Source: Kappaphycus alvarezii
Taxonomy: Eukaryota; Rhodophyta; Florideophyceae; Gigartinales; Solieriaceae
Direction of reading: 5' to 3'
NCBI GenBank assembly: GCA_002205965.3
Contig: NADL03000699.1
Span: 2,480,001 to 2,544,000, forward strand
DNA: 64,000 nucleotides
Made by a program: the position numbers and the translations under genes. Under the pieces are notes generated by a model. The model was given only the letters and a program-made list of their open reading frames with translations, made no database searches and had not been told where the DNA came from. Of the stretch, positions 23,270 through 33,404 are shown in pieces. Each line of letters opens with the position of its first letter. Within the stretch, counting starts at the first letter, position 1.

Positions 23270-24550
23270 AGTATTTCACGTACTAAAATTGTCACTTGTA
23301 AAATCTGCATATGCATCTCACCATATAAAACTCGGTCTACTTCATATTAAAAACAGTCCGTACATAAGCCCGGGGGAAAAAGGGGGTTTCTTTATTGAGA
23401 CATATGGATTGGCTGAAACCCATTTGGAGTTGTAAATCTGAATGTCATAAGCTCTGATTGCAATAAAGCACCCAAGGGGTTCGGTATGTCTTCAGATAGA
23501 TAATACTGCGTTCATCACGAACTTTATAAGAAAAGGAACAAAAAATATTCAACTCGAATGAAGTCAAAATGCTCAAGCCGGGGAAATAATTCAAATGTAA
23601 TGGTGGTTTATCTCACTTTAATGGAACTCCCTACTTTGTCAACAGCAAAATCATATCAACGAAATTTTAATGCCCCATCCAAAGTCGTTTAATGTTGATT
23701 AATTTGTTACCGAGCGCATAATAGGTTTCTATGCCGCTGCAGTCTGCCGGCCTGATGCCGTATGCGTTCTGCACGACCTCATACGTCACCTATCCAAAAG
23801 CAGGAGACGTCAATATTCTGACTAAGGTACTGTCATTATGTTTTAAATCCCTGTACATTTGACTTTCATTCGTACCGGTCGAGCCATGCCGTTGTTGACT
23901 TCCAAATTCAGTGGGGCAGATTTCAGTGGCGTGATCACTGTAAGCACCAAGCGGTTGCTGGAAGTGGTGACATTTCAGCGGTATCGAGTGTGCGAAGACT
24001 GGGAGACCAAGATGGAGGCTTACCGACAAAGTTTCGCGGTTATTTTGCGCAGACGTATGCAAAGTCTATGGACGACGCAGTGAACGCATGTCTTGCTTGG
24101 AATTTTATAGGGGTAAATCGTCAGGAGAAGAGATACTCAGAACCAAATACCCCCAAAAGGAGTTGTTGCGAGCGAAAAAAGTACTAGCGTGGCATAGTTG
24201 AACGAACAAAAAAGGTTTGCGTAAAGACGACATTTGAGAGGGCTACATGCAAGTATAGAAAGGGCAGGGTCTACCACTGACGCTCTGTGACCAAAGTAAG
24301 AAAAATAGATCTTGGGTCTGAAGTTGACTCTCAACTTCCTACCACTCGGTACTTTGGCTCGAAGTTGTCTGCCAACTTGCTTGACCTCCACAAGAGGAAG
24401 CAGTTTACTCAGCTTATATATACTTTTTGGCTAAACCTAAAGTCTCAAAAAAAACATACGAAGAACCATAAATGCATCAAATGGAATCGTGTGAACGGGA
24501 AAGACTAACAATAGATACTATCAGAATAAATATATATACTTCTTCCTTAA
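23270..24550. other. no recognisable gene; unidentified open blocks
   Basis: Frames at 23859-24187 (+) are open over about 65-75 codons in two registers (for example VTFQRYRVCEDWETKMEAY) but carry no motif I recognise. A short perfect inverted repeat (gaagttga / tcaacttc around ctc) lies near 24320. Composition suggests decayed transposon sequence. Confidence 0.4.
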
Positions 24551-24554
24551 TATA

Positions 24555-25142
24555 TTAGTCCTCTAGATCGGAGCCAAACAGTTCCCCCAAAATATCCATT
24601 CCACCCTAGCAGTCCCCAAAAATATCCGCGAACGGCTTAGAATTCTCCATTGCCTCCTGGGAAATATCTAGACCACTAAAGATGCCCCAATCCGGTTCCA
24701 GAGTCTAGACCACCTGTTCCATACTTTCTGTCCCCCTCCCCACTATTCCAGCACTTTCCATGTCTCCCTCCCCCTCATCCTCCTCTTCACCCTTCCCTTT
24801 ATCTTCGTCAGAGGAGTCAGGGATAACGATTACTCCCTCAGTCTCCCCTTCGTTCTCCATGGGAGCTCCCCCACCGTTGCATACTAGTGGCTCGCACAGG
24901 TCCACCCTGTCCTCCTCTTCATCCTCGTCCTCCTCTTCCCCTACCTCCTCCTCCTCCTCCTCTGCCTCTTCTGCCTGCTCGAAGCAGTTACGGCGGACCC
25001 ACTCCCGGACGCTTTCCCGGTCCGTTCTTCTACGGTAGCCATCGTAGTCGGTTCGACCATTTGCCATTAGGGCCAGAGCGTTGAGGCGACGGCGGCCTCG
25101 GGATGACTTGGCGATGGTGAGGGACGGGCGGAGGTTGGTCAT
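24555..25142 (-). pseudogene. acidic protein with SUMO-interaction-like motif, two in-frame TAG codons
   Basis: Read from the ATG at 25142 the frame runs 195 codons to a TAA at 24555, with in-frame TAG at 24705 and once more about 100 bases further on. Residues 1-55 are basic (SSRGRRRLNALALMANGR, YDGYRRRTDRESVREWVRR). There follows a Glu/Asp tract of about 30 residues (EEEEEEVGEEEDEDEEE), then GVIVIPDSSDEDKGKGEEED, and after the first TAG a still protein-like tail (EPDWGIFSGLDISQEAM, GELFGSDLED). VIVIPDSSDED fits the SUMO-interaction motif: a hydrophobic core followed by acidic and Ser residues (established pattern). The frame stays readable past both stops, so loss is recent or the stops are point changes. 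The frame also extends upstream to 25235 without an ATG. Owner family unknown; a nuclear role is inference. Confidence 0.45.
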
Positions 25143-25144
25143 GT

Positions 25145-25690
25145 TGAGGGCAAAAAAAGGGGTGATGGGCGATGGGGTAGCTGATTGCGGGGGTGTTGCC
25201 TCAACAACGTAGATTTCGGACTTTAGGTAGGGCAACGTATTCGATAACTTTCACCGCCTTGGGCGAAATAAAAAATGTGAGGCAATGCCACAGCTTTGAA
25301 TTTGCATGCGATTAGGACAATAACTAAAAATCTGCTTGACAAAATACCGGAACTGAATTTGGAGGACGATGCGGATCACGAGTCGATAGATTCGTTTTTT
25401 TGAAAAAGGAGTACCAAAATGCTCAAAGACATAATAGAAATGGAGTTGCACAGTGAATTTGGATTCATGGGGAAATTTTGTTTCAGGATTTTGTTCGTAA
25501 AAGAGAATTGGTGGGAAGAGTCGTTTTTGAAAACTCATGGGGAAGGAGAAGACAGAAGATTGTGGAGAGGACCACTCTCCTACAGAAAGGACCGTTTTCG
25601 TACCAACAGAATTCACGAGCGGCTCAGGCGCTCACAAAAATATTTCTATTCCCAGTCGTTACACTTACAAACACTCACTCGTCGGATTCC
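25145..25690. other. short gap, no assigned gene
   Basis: Frames are open on both strands for about 100 codons (25251-25616 minus, 25419-25733 plus) but show no motif. The right end leads into the LINE below: a piece near 25690-25790 reads KMRGRIDLWNTGRIKILW, similar to the segment that precedes the RT domain in these LINEs. Confidence 0.35.
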
Positions 25691-27475
25691 TGCTCCAGTG
25701 AGTACCGATGGCATTCCATTACGGACAAAATGAGGGGCAGAATAGATTTATGGAATACAGGGCGTATCAAAATACTATGGGCGCAAGCACTCGACCAATC
25801 CAAAACCCGTACGGCATCAGCTCGCCCCACTTCGGACCACCAAGAGATCAACATCAGATAAGCGCCGATGGCACTCAACAGGGGGATCCGTTGGGGGCTC
25901 TGATTTTCGCTCTCGCTCTCCATCCTCTCGTTCTCAAGTTCCAGGAGCAATTCCGGCCCCGCTCAACGCTTGGTATGCAGACGGTGGAACTTGGTCGTTC
26001 CCCGCTCGCAGGCCCCCGAGGCTTTGCAATTCTTCCAGAGTCAGGGACAAGCCATCGGGTTCGCATTGAATATGACCAAAACCCACGTATACGGCCTCTC
26101 CTATAATCCTTCTCCCCTCACTCTTCCCTGCCCCTTCTCCACGCCCGATGGCTTTACCGTTCTCGGCTCTCCCATTGGTTCCGATTCCTCGTCAGCGCGG
26201 CATTCGACACCCGTCAAGCTGCAGTCGATCGCATCTTTTCCTGTCTTCAGTCCTGCGATGACGCCCAGATGGCCTACCACTTGCACCGTTTCTGTGCGAG
26301 CGCTTGTAAGGTTATTTATCTGCTGCGGACTCTCTCCCCCCACCAATCTACGGCTTTGGCCGTCAGCTTCGACCGTCAGCTTCGACCGGATGCAGCGGGA
26401 GGCTTTCGCACAGATTCATGGTCCTTGCACCGACTCCGAATGGGAGCAAGCCTGCCTTCCTATTTCCTACGGTGGTCTCGGCATTCCTCTCGCTTCTTCA
26501 ATCCCTGAATCCGCTTATGCGGCTTCGATGATTGATGTTTTCCGCCGTTTCTCAGATCTGCTCTCCTTCTCGGGAGACCTACACCTGGAGGAAGTGCCTC
26601 GGGCCGCGATCTCTCTATTATCTACCCGTTATCCAGATCTTTCGGCTCCCCTGTCGCCCACTTCTCTGTTTAAGCGATGTCAAACGCCGGTCCCCGGCGA
26701 ACGGCTCCAGTCTTCTATCTCGTCTGAGCTTCACAGTTCGACGTTTGATCGGATCTTCCGATCATCCTCTGACCGCGACAGATCTCGCATCCCATCCGTC
26801 CGTGAGTCGTCCGCCTGTTCAGCTTTCTCAACTTTACCGCACCCTAACCGCGGCACCTATCTGTCCTCGCAAGCTTGGATAGTCGCTGTATCTCTACGCC
26901 TCGGCTGCGCGATTTTCTCTGGTCATGATCGATGGTATGTGCTAGCCGTTCCAACGACATCGCCCCGTTGCTCGATCCCATGGGCAAACATGCCCCCACC
27001 TGTAAGTACAACGATGGGCAGACTCGTCGCCACAATGTCTTGCGTAACGCTCTCCATCGTTCCTGTAAGGAGCTTGGAATTTCTGCCTCTCTTGAACATC
27101 TGCTTCCTCCCCTTCCCCCTTCGTCCTCTCCCTCGTCCGCCCTTCCCATAGATCTTTATATCCCTGCTGCATATGGCCTCGACCCGAAGGATATCGCTTT
27201 GGATGTCACAGTGGCCCATCCACAGGTCACTTCTCGCGTTTCCTAGTGTGCCCTATCTGGCGGCGCAGCTGCCTCAATGGCTGAACGTGCGAAACACACG
27301 CACTACGGTCTAGTCTGCCACACGAACGATATACGGCTTCTTCTTGTTGGTATTGATGTGTTCGGTGCCCTTGAGGCCGACGGTGCGACTTTCTTCCGGC
27401 GCCTTTCTACGTTCGCTGCTGCCCGTCGAGGCACCACTCCCAATGGGAGCTGCACCTCCTAATCATGCGCTTTGT
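25690..27475 (+). pseudogene. LINE (lineage A') RT and C-terminal endonuclease domain, internally deleted
   Basis: Non-LTR retrotransposon ORF2-like sequence. The RT palm begins at ADGTQQGDPLGALIFALALH (from about 25868), followed by AWYADGGTW where the YxDD second Asp reads Gly. After the thumb, frames alternate. 25970-27151 stays open for 393 codons in one register but contains the true protein only in places; motifs recur in other frames (PGERLQSSISSEL, SSQAWIVAVSLRLG). The C-terminal zinc-like region (GKHAPTCKYND...RRHNVLRNALHRSC) and LYIPAAYGLDPKDIALDVTV complete it. The fingers part of RT that should lie between 25790 and 25868 is missing, so this copy carries an internal deletion. Several shifts; inactive. 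Confidence 0.68.
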
Positions 27476-27599
27476 GTTCTGCTTGCATGGGTTGCGAGCT
27501 CGTCAAGTTCTTACCAGATGCATTTCCGATTAGTTTCTCTCTCACCCCCTTCGCATGTTAGTTTCTCTGTAATCCCCCTCAGCATGTTCTCCCACATGC

Positions 27600-28646
27600 T
27601 TTTTCCACATCCCGTAAAGATTACACACACATCAGAAGGGCTACAAAGCTGGCAATAGAAGGTGCGTATGGAAAGGCTGCACAAGCTTTGCGCTCGTTAG
27701 GCGTTCTACCAGCTACCGGTGATGTTATTGATGCTCTTATCGATAAACTTCACCAGCAGGCCTCCGATGAAACGACCATAGTTAGTGGACCATTTTCTAC
27801 CAATTACAGTTTCCGACCGATCACTGAAGATGAGGTCCTTGGTGCCCTCAGGGATTTAAACTGGAATCCTCACCCGGAGGCTCAGGTCTAAAGCCATGCC
27901 ACCTGGTAGAATTGCTCCGATGTCCATCCTCAATCGGGGAATTCCGGCTTTCTGGCAGCTCTTACGCGACTTGCCCATGTTTTGGCAACAGGAAAAGCAC
28001 CTGTCGTTCTCGCTCCTTGGATCGCTGGTGCTCCACTAACCCCGTTGGCGAATAAATATAAGTCACCCAGGCCAATCGCCGTTGGGGAGACCCTTCGCAG
28101 ATTGGTTGATAGCTGCTTAATAAAACAAGTATCCCAGAGGGCGGAAGATTACCCCCAACTCTTTGAAGTAGGTACCGCCACCAAGTTGGATACCGACACA
28201 GTTGTACACAGAATCCGGAGACTCGTTCAGGAGTACAGCAGTAATCCAGTGTACGCTTTTAATATGTGCAGCAGACCTGCTTTTCTGAAAGCGGTGAAGC
28301 AGCTGCTCCCAGAGTTACGGTCTTGGGTCTCATACTGACACGCAAGCGAGCCCACATTCACGTGCATTGGACTTCACATCATAAGAAGCGTCTGCGGGAC
28401 GCAACAGGTGGGGACAACCTGTGGGGCCTCCTTTTCAATGTGGTGCTACACCCTATTTTCCGCTGCAGCAGCCGTAATGTCCGATGCGGCCTGCTTGATG
28501 GCTGGCCTGGAGGTGTCCTATTAGGGAGCGCATTTCCTCCCCCATTATTGTGTCGGCATGCCCTTTTGAGTCGATTGTGGATGTCTGGAAAACTTTAGGA
28601 TAGATCGAATATATCTTCTAAGAGTAAAGCACCCAAACCTTTTCCC
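27600..28646 (+). pseudogene. LINE B deletion derivative: RT start joined to 3' tail
   Basis: From about 27620 the + frame reads ATKLAIEGAYGKAAQALRSL, then PITEDEVLGALRDLNW, the RT fingers (ALTRLAHVLATGKAPVVLAPW, SPRPIAVGETLRRLVDSCL) and LLPELRSWVSY. This is followed by the palm remnant GDNLWGLLFNVVLHPIF. At about 28461 the sequence jumps directly to the very end of the LINE B protein (AAAVMSDAACLMAGLEVSY, stop near 28542) and about 100 bp of its 3' UTR, ending about 28646. The last 185 bp match 47803-47986 on the opposite strand closely. The whole thumb, zinc and endonuclease region is therefore deleted. No endonuclease is encoded; inactive. Confidence 0.65.
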
Positions 28647-28835
28647 TTACGCTGCAATGGGCGGCGGAAACTTTTGTGGCAGCCGCTGGGTGCGCTTGAA
28701 CGAAAGCAGCGGTATCAATGTGGCGGAAGGCAAGGCCTAGTATCCGGCGATGGGTCCTATAAGCAGGGTGATGTCTCGGGCATGGTACATCCCTTCAGAG
28801 ATCATCCTCCCAGAACTCCTTGGCCCTGGCCTCAT
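28647..28835. other. short unassigned gap between LINE pieces
   Basis: GC-rich sequence without a recognised motif. A + frame 28674-28868 is open but nondescript. It may be part of another LINE or the target of the insertions on either side. Confidence 0.3.
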
Positions 28836-29740
28836 GCTGTGCCCTATTTAGGAGTGTTTGGAGGTTGACTGGCTTTTCAGAAGAGGTAGGGTCGAATAGG
28901 CCGAGGTCGGTGACGAAGGAATCTCCGTGGAGGCAGCGTACAATCTCACGAAGGGGTAATGTCGATTGGCCGAAAAAGAAGAAAGTCCTGTTGCAGCGGA
29001 TGCGTTTCCGAAGGGCGACTTCGGACCCCGCCGTGGAGTACTACGCGGTGCGGAGGCGGGCGGGCCCTGCATCCATGAGGGTGGCAGCCAGTGCCCCATG
29101 GAGGAAGGGGTCAATCAGAGAGAAACCCTGACCGCCGAGGCGCAACTGAAGGCAAGCTTGCTTCCAAGCTGAGCCCGTGAGAGCAAAGTCATGAAGCGAC
29201 TCATAGGCGGATCGCTGCAGGGAGCCCAACTAAGCTGCAAGGTCAGAGGCGTGTTTTGGGTCGGCAAGTTTGAATGCGTGCGTGATGCGGCATGCCGATG
29301 CACAAAGTCTGTACATATGGAACCAGGCCCGCGGGTCCCGGATGTGGTCCAGAGACTTCAGCGTGCGTCGACAAGCATCAACTTTGTCCCGGAGGAACGC
29401 CTTTGTAAAGTTAGAGTTACCAATCGGGGCGCCGAGGAGATCGAAGCCGTCACCGGCGCACTCCGAGAGAGGATATTCGGCTGGGAAATCTGCTCTGTCG
29501 AAGGCATGATGTGCGTGCAGTAAATGCGGGCCTTCTGGTGCTTCACGAATATGCTAAAAGTCGGGCCGTACCGGGCATAGGACCGAGGGGCTCTCCGGAG
29601 TCCGTCCAGTTACTATTCCTCAGTAGGTGAGTGCTCGGTTCCAAAGTTTGTTTCGAACGATGCGGGTAAGGATTTTCGGAATGAGGAACAGGACAGGGTA
29701 TTAGTCGTGATGTCGATGCGTATAGAGAAAAAGGTGCTTG
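28836..29740 (-). pseudogene. LINE fragment, thumb/connection region
   Basis: On the minus strand 29041-29229 reads LQRSAYESLHDFALTGSAW then KQACLQLRLGGQGFSLIDPF and HGALAATLMDAG. This fits the G..W.QA.LP...GGlGl......h..AA..aS pattern after the RT domain in this LINE class. Upstream (29270-29320) a piece reads FHMYRLCASACRITHAF, and downstream (28848-29114) a proline/serine-rich piece follows. Frameshifted. It lies between LINE B and LINE A pieces, so it is probably a third copy or part of one of them. Confidence 0.5.
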
Positions 29741-29763
29741 CTATGACACATAATTTGTTAGAC

Positions 29764-30274
29764 GTGGTGGTAAATCTTTATGGGTTGTACAATGTTGCAC
29801 AGAAGCGTGCGGAGGGTATTCATAAATTAACGACGGATGCGGGCGGCGGGTAGAAACCTGTCGCGCCTGCATTATTTGGAGACTAAACGCAAAACGGGTA
29901 ACGAAGTCGCGGAGCTCGTGTTGAGGGGAGGAACCGCGACGGGAAGCAGCGAAGGAAGCAAGGCTGCGGAAAAAACCCTTGCCGTCGTCGCCCAAGGCGC
30001 TATAGATATCAATCCCGACGGGGGAGAGGAGGATATCGTTCTGGTTGCAGTAAGTGCCGTAATGACGATGTTTCTCGCGCTCTGCGAGTGTTGCGGCAGC
30101 GCCTGCGGTAACCATGCTTGGCGAAATGTGGCGGCGTGCGGAGGGGTGGGCAACAGTAACGTCGACGGCGATATCGGTACTGTGAAGCCCGTATGCAGCG
30201 GGTATGTAAATGTCCATTCGTAGCGCGGGGACTCCGAATGCCCAGATGAGTTGCGAACCTGGTAGAGGAGCGGA
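29764..30274 (-). pseudogene. LINE A 3' fragment (5'-truncated copy 2)
   Basis: The 29741-30283 frame encodes the C-terminal domain end: MDIYIPAAYGLHSTDIAV, DVTVAHPSARRH, TLAEREKHRHYGTYCNQND, VGIDIYSALGDDGKGFF and a Ser/Arg-rich tail. The nucleotide sequence is about 97% identical by eye to 47024-47534. Shared identity starts at 29764 (the common 3' end, tggtggtaaatc read on +) and stops at 30274, where the two sequences diverge abruptly. This is the signature of 5' truncation at insertion. Clear target duplication not found for this copy. Confidence 0.72.
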
Positions 30275-30720
30275 GTGGGACAAAGATAATACTTCACATC
30301 ATTGGCAGCTCGGACATCCCAACAATCTGGATAACAGGGTGAAGGAGATCGAGGGAAGACTTGAGCTTGTTGGAGCGATCCCCCGTGTACTTCGGTAATC
30401 ATGAGTAATCATCTAAGATAACTTGATACCCCTAGCATGCATGTAACGAGAAAACGTAATTTATCAGAGAAAGGAAAAACTCGTGGGTACGTCAATATCT
30501 TCTTGTCCCGTTAGACTACAGAACTGTGACTGCTACGTGCGAAGGCGCCGTAGTTAGTGCCCCGAAGGCTGCATGCCTACATCAAATTGCTGCTGGCAGT
30601 AAGTGTATAGATGCAGAACATTTGCACAGTCAACAGCATGTATCTCAAGGTGATAGCTGAAGATAAATGTAGGAGCATTGATTCGACGCCCTTCCCCTCT
30701 AAAGTCAAGAGAGTAAAGAT
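30275..30720. other. gap between LINE tail and kinase remnant
   Basis: No gene recognised. A short minus frame (30554-30775) is open and overlaps the 3' end of the kinase remnant; it has no motif. Confidence 0.4.
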
Positions 30721-30723
30721 GCC

Positions 30724-31685
30724 TCAGTACCATCTCTTCCCGTTCCCTGCGTATGCTGACTTCATATTGCCCCATCCTATAGTGTATGTGCTACTACCAT
30801 GACAATTATCACGCCATATCTTAGAGCCAAGTATGTCCGCCTCCCCAACAAACCACGGATGAACTTGCACCATTGACAAATCCCACCGTTTCTTCGGGTC
30901 TTTCACCAGCAATTTCCTCAACATATCAACAGCTCCGTCGGATAAGTATTCAGAGTATTCAACCTCACATCGATGCACTTGACATAGTACCTCTACCTCA
31001 TCCTTATGTTCGAAAGGTCTTGTGCCCGTCACCATCATATATAGAATTACCCCTAACGAGAATGCGTCCGCTTTAGCCCCATTGTACTCATCGCTGGTGC
31101 TCATCCACACTTCCGGTGCCGAGCAGTGTACAGAAAGGTGATCGGTAGGTAGTAAAGGATTACTGCGATCGACAATTCCGCCCTTCCAAAAGTCACAGAC
31201 TTTTAACTTCCCGTTTGACGTTAGCTTGATGCACTCCGTGCTCAGGTATCTATGATATAGTCCGAATTTATGGTACGTCGACACTACCTCCACAATCTTT
31301 CGAAACAAATTTCGAGCCATCCTCTCGTCCATGCATCCCTGTTTGAGCACCGTATTCAAAACATCACCCCAGTTGAGACTTCTGTCACTACGAATACTTG
31401 AGTTAGGGATGAAAATACCTCGTATACACGCTCAAAGTTTTCATGAACCTCTCGAAGCCGCTCGAGATCTAACCTCATTTTCTTGTTTTCCATCAAATCA
31501 TGTCTCAAGTAGCTCTTGTCAATTGCGTTGACCGCAAATGTCTCGCCAGACAGCACATGTCGAGCGAGGAATGCCTTGTTTAAGCTATCAGAACTGAGAA
31601 CATCTAGAATATGATATGCACCAATGCATGTACCAGGGAAGCCAGGACGCGTCATCACCCTCGCGTATGAAATGATCCGGGCCAT
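30724..31685 (-). pseudogene. degenerate SNF1/CAMK-like protein kinase
   Basis: A kinase-fold gene of about 320 codons without introns. It starts at ATG 31685 and ends at 30724, with one frameshift near 31357. N-lobe: GAYHILDVLSSDSLNKAFLA (Gly loop lost), then FAVNAIDKSYL, where the VAIK lysine is Asn. After the shift: QGCMDERMARNLFRKIVEVV, YHRYLSTECIKL (HRD Asp is Tyr, the following Asn is Cys), KVCDFWKGG (DFG is DFW), SAPEVWM, AKADAFSLGVILYMMVTGT, RPF, and LLVKDPKKRWDLSM, HPWF. The C-lobe order and the APE, D.wSlGViLy and HPWF marks fit CAMK/SNF1/CIPK-like kinases. Four separate catalytic features are changed while structural positions persist. It is a decayed gene or a pseudokinase that later suffered a shift. 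It is the only host-type gene here. Confidence 0.8.
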
Positions 31686-31759
31686 ACTTGATAATTTTCT
31701 CACCGTTTCAATAATCTTACGAGCTCCAAGCGATGCTAGATTTTGGTTGGTTCGCTAGG

Positions 31760-32285
31760 CTTTATGTCAAATGCATTCGCCCGTTGTATATGGGAGGGGG
31801 AACTTATCCCGTGGCGTAAGTAATCTTTTCGTAGGGTTCATAATTTTTCCGAACGCGCAACAGTCCTACATGGCGGACGCAGACTAAAATCATTCGCGGT
31901 CTGCAATCTATTACCTGTCGAGTCAAAATCATTTTAGTGTCATCTATTTGGCTTGCAGGTGACAATCGGAACTGTTTCATTAATTGGTGACATAATTAGT
32001 GCGGTTCTATTACGCGTTCTTACCCTAGGGAATGAAATGGAGCCTGTATAACCTATTAGAGAGTTCCGAGAAATGAACTCACTTGAAAACTTGCTTATCA
32101 CTGATGTGCAGTTACCTGGAAAAGAGCTAATGCGGGCATCTCAATTGCAGCAAAAGGAATCTCAACCTTCGTCTGAACGGCAGCGTTGTATTTCCGGACC
32201 TGGTTGAACAGTTTCCATGTTTGGATATGGTTCGTGATATTGTAGCCGAGGGGGGAAGGTGATCTTTTACTGTAAAAATGTGAAG
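31760..32285. other. gap without recognisable feature
   Basis: AT-rich, stop-rich in all frames. I see nothing I can name; it may hold the kinase promoter on the minus strand (upstream of 31685), but no clear TATA element stands out. Confidence 0.4.
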
Positions 32286-32289
32286 TGGG

Positions 32290-33400
32290 GTCAGACTATC
32301 TAGCCCAGCCGCAGGCAGTATTACTGAGAACTGTCGCTAGTAATACATATTTTGCGATGATTGGACATAGCAGCCGTATATTGGAGGACGAACGATGAGA
32401 CACGTGTGCGAAGGGAATGAAACTCAGAATGACAGTGTTTCCCACGCCTCTTAGCCATAAAGTTCCTAAGGTCTTGGAGAGCCTTGAGACCAGATGTTCT
32501 AATCTGTCCACAGATGTCGATGGCGAGGGGGATGAGCTCTAAAGCCTTCTTGTGTCGCAAGCCGCAGAATAGTGTGCTACTTTCTTCTTCTCGGCACGGT
32601 CAAGAGTAGACGCGCCGTTGTCAGCTAAGTTGCCGTATGGGGCAGAATGGGGGCTGACAATGGTGACATCCAAGGCCATGGGAGATGGGGCGAACAGGGA
32701 ATCGTCAATGACCAAGTCGAGTGCTCGCCGCTCATTGAGGCTCTTACGCAGATCGGCTGCGAGGATACGCTCCCGTTTGACGGAAAGGGAAATGGTAGGG
32801 TGCGAGATTTCGTGGTATAAAAGGTCGCGCAGACGGTTGTGCCGGTGTACCGCCCCGATACCACTCTTGCTTTTAGCCGCGTGATGTCCAAGCTCGTCAA
32901 GGATAGGTGGAACGTTGGAATGGCCGGAGAGGCATGTGGGCAGGTGTCCGAGCCGCGGAAGACCGGAGCTCCCAGGCGTGCAGAGACCATCGTTCGCCAG
33001 ATCTCGCCGGGTGTATACAGGCCATTGGATGGGAGGGGCAGTGTGGAGAAAGGGGCTGAGGCGGTAGAGGACTGCACCGAGAGAAGGCGCGAGCAGTGAT
33101 GGTTGTAGTGGTGTGCAGGGAAAAAGTGGCGCAATTTCACCATATGGGATTGGTACAGATGCTCAGTAATAGCGTGTTGTAAGGAGGGAGAGGTCGTTGT
33201 GTCCAATCGGGGGATGACCTCAAGCAGTGCCTCTAATTTGAGTTCGAGGGGGAAGTGCAGGCCTGCGGAGAGCCTGTTGTAAGTGAGAGCAAGGAGACTT
33301 GCTGCGCTGGCATACAGAGTTGCTCGCAGTCGACTGAAGAGATTGAGGCTCGAAAGGAAGGAAGTGGTGAAGGCGATGATGTTGACATCCCGTGATTGGG
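32290..33400 (-). pseudogene. LINE thumb and C-terminal domain
   Basis: Pieces in 32625-33206 and neighbours: FSTLPLPSNGLYTPGEIWRT, MVSARLGAPVFRGSDTCPHA (start of the Cys/His zinc-like region), then in 32321-32560 ALELIPLAIDICGQIRTSG and FMAKRRGKHCHSE. The ....FIPLA.D..G....s motif closes the protein in related copies here. The endonuclease PD...D signature is not clearly readable in this copy because of shifts around 32700. Confidence 0.55.
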
Positions 33401-33404
33401 TGAG

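Noticed and set aside
24760..25038. Ser/Pro-rich frame opposite the acidic protein
   Set aside because: It is the antisense shadow of the Glu/Asp tract; the minus strand gives a more protein-like product with basic and acidic domains in order.
25970..27151. 393-codon frame taken as one protein
   Set aside because: It is the longest open frame here, but LINE motifs appear in two other registers over the same bases, so most of this reading is out of frame.
30724..31685. programmed frameshift or intron explaining the kinase break
   Set aside because: No slippery site or splice signals stand out at 31357, and the catalytic residues are lost as well; simple decay explains it better.
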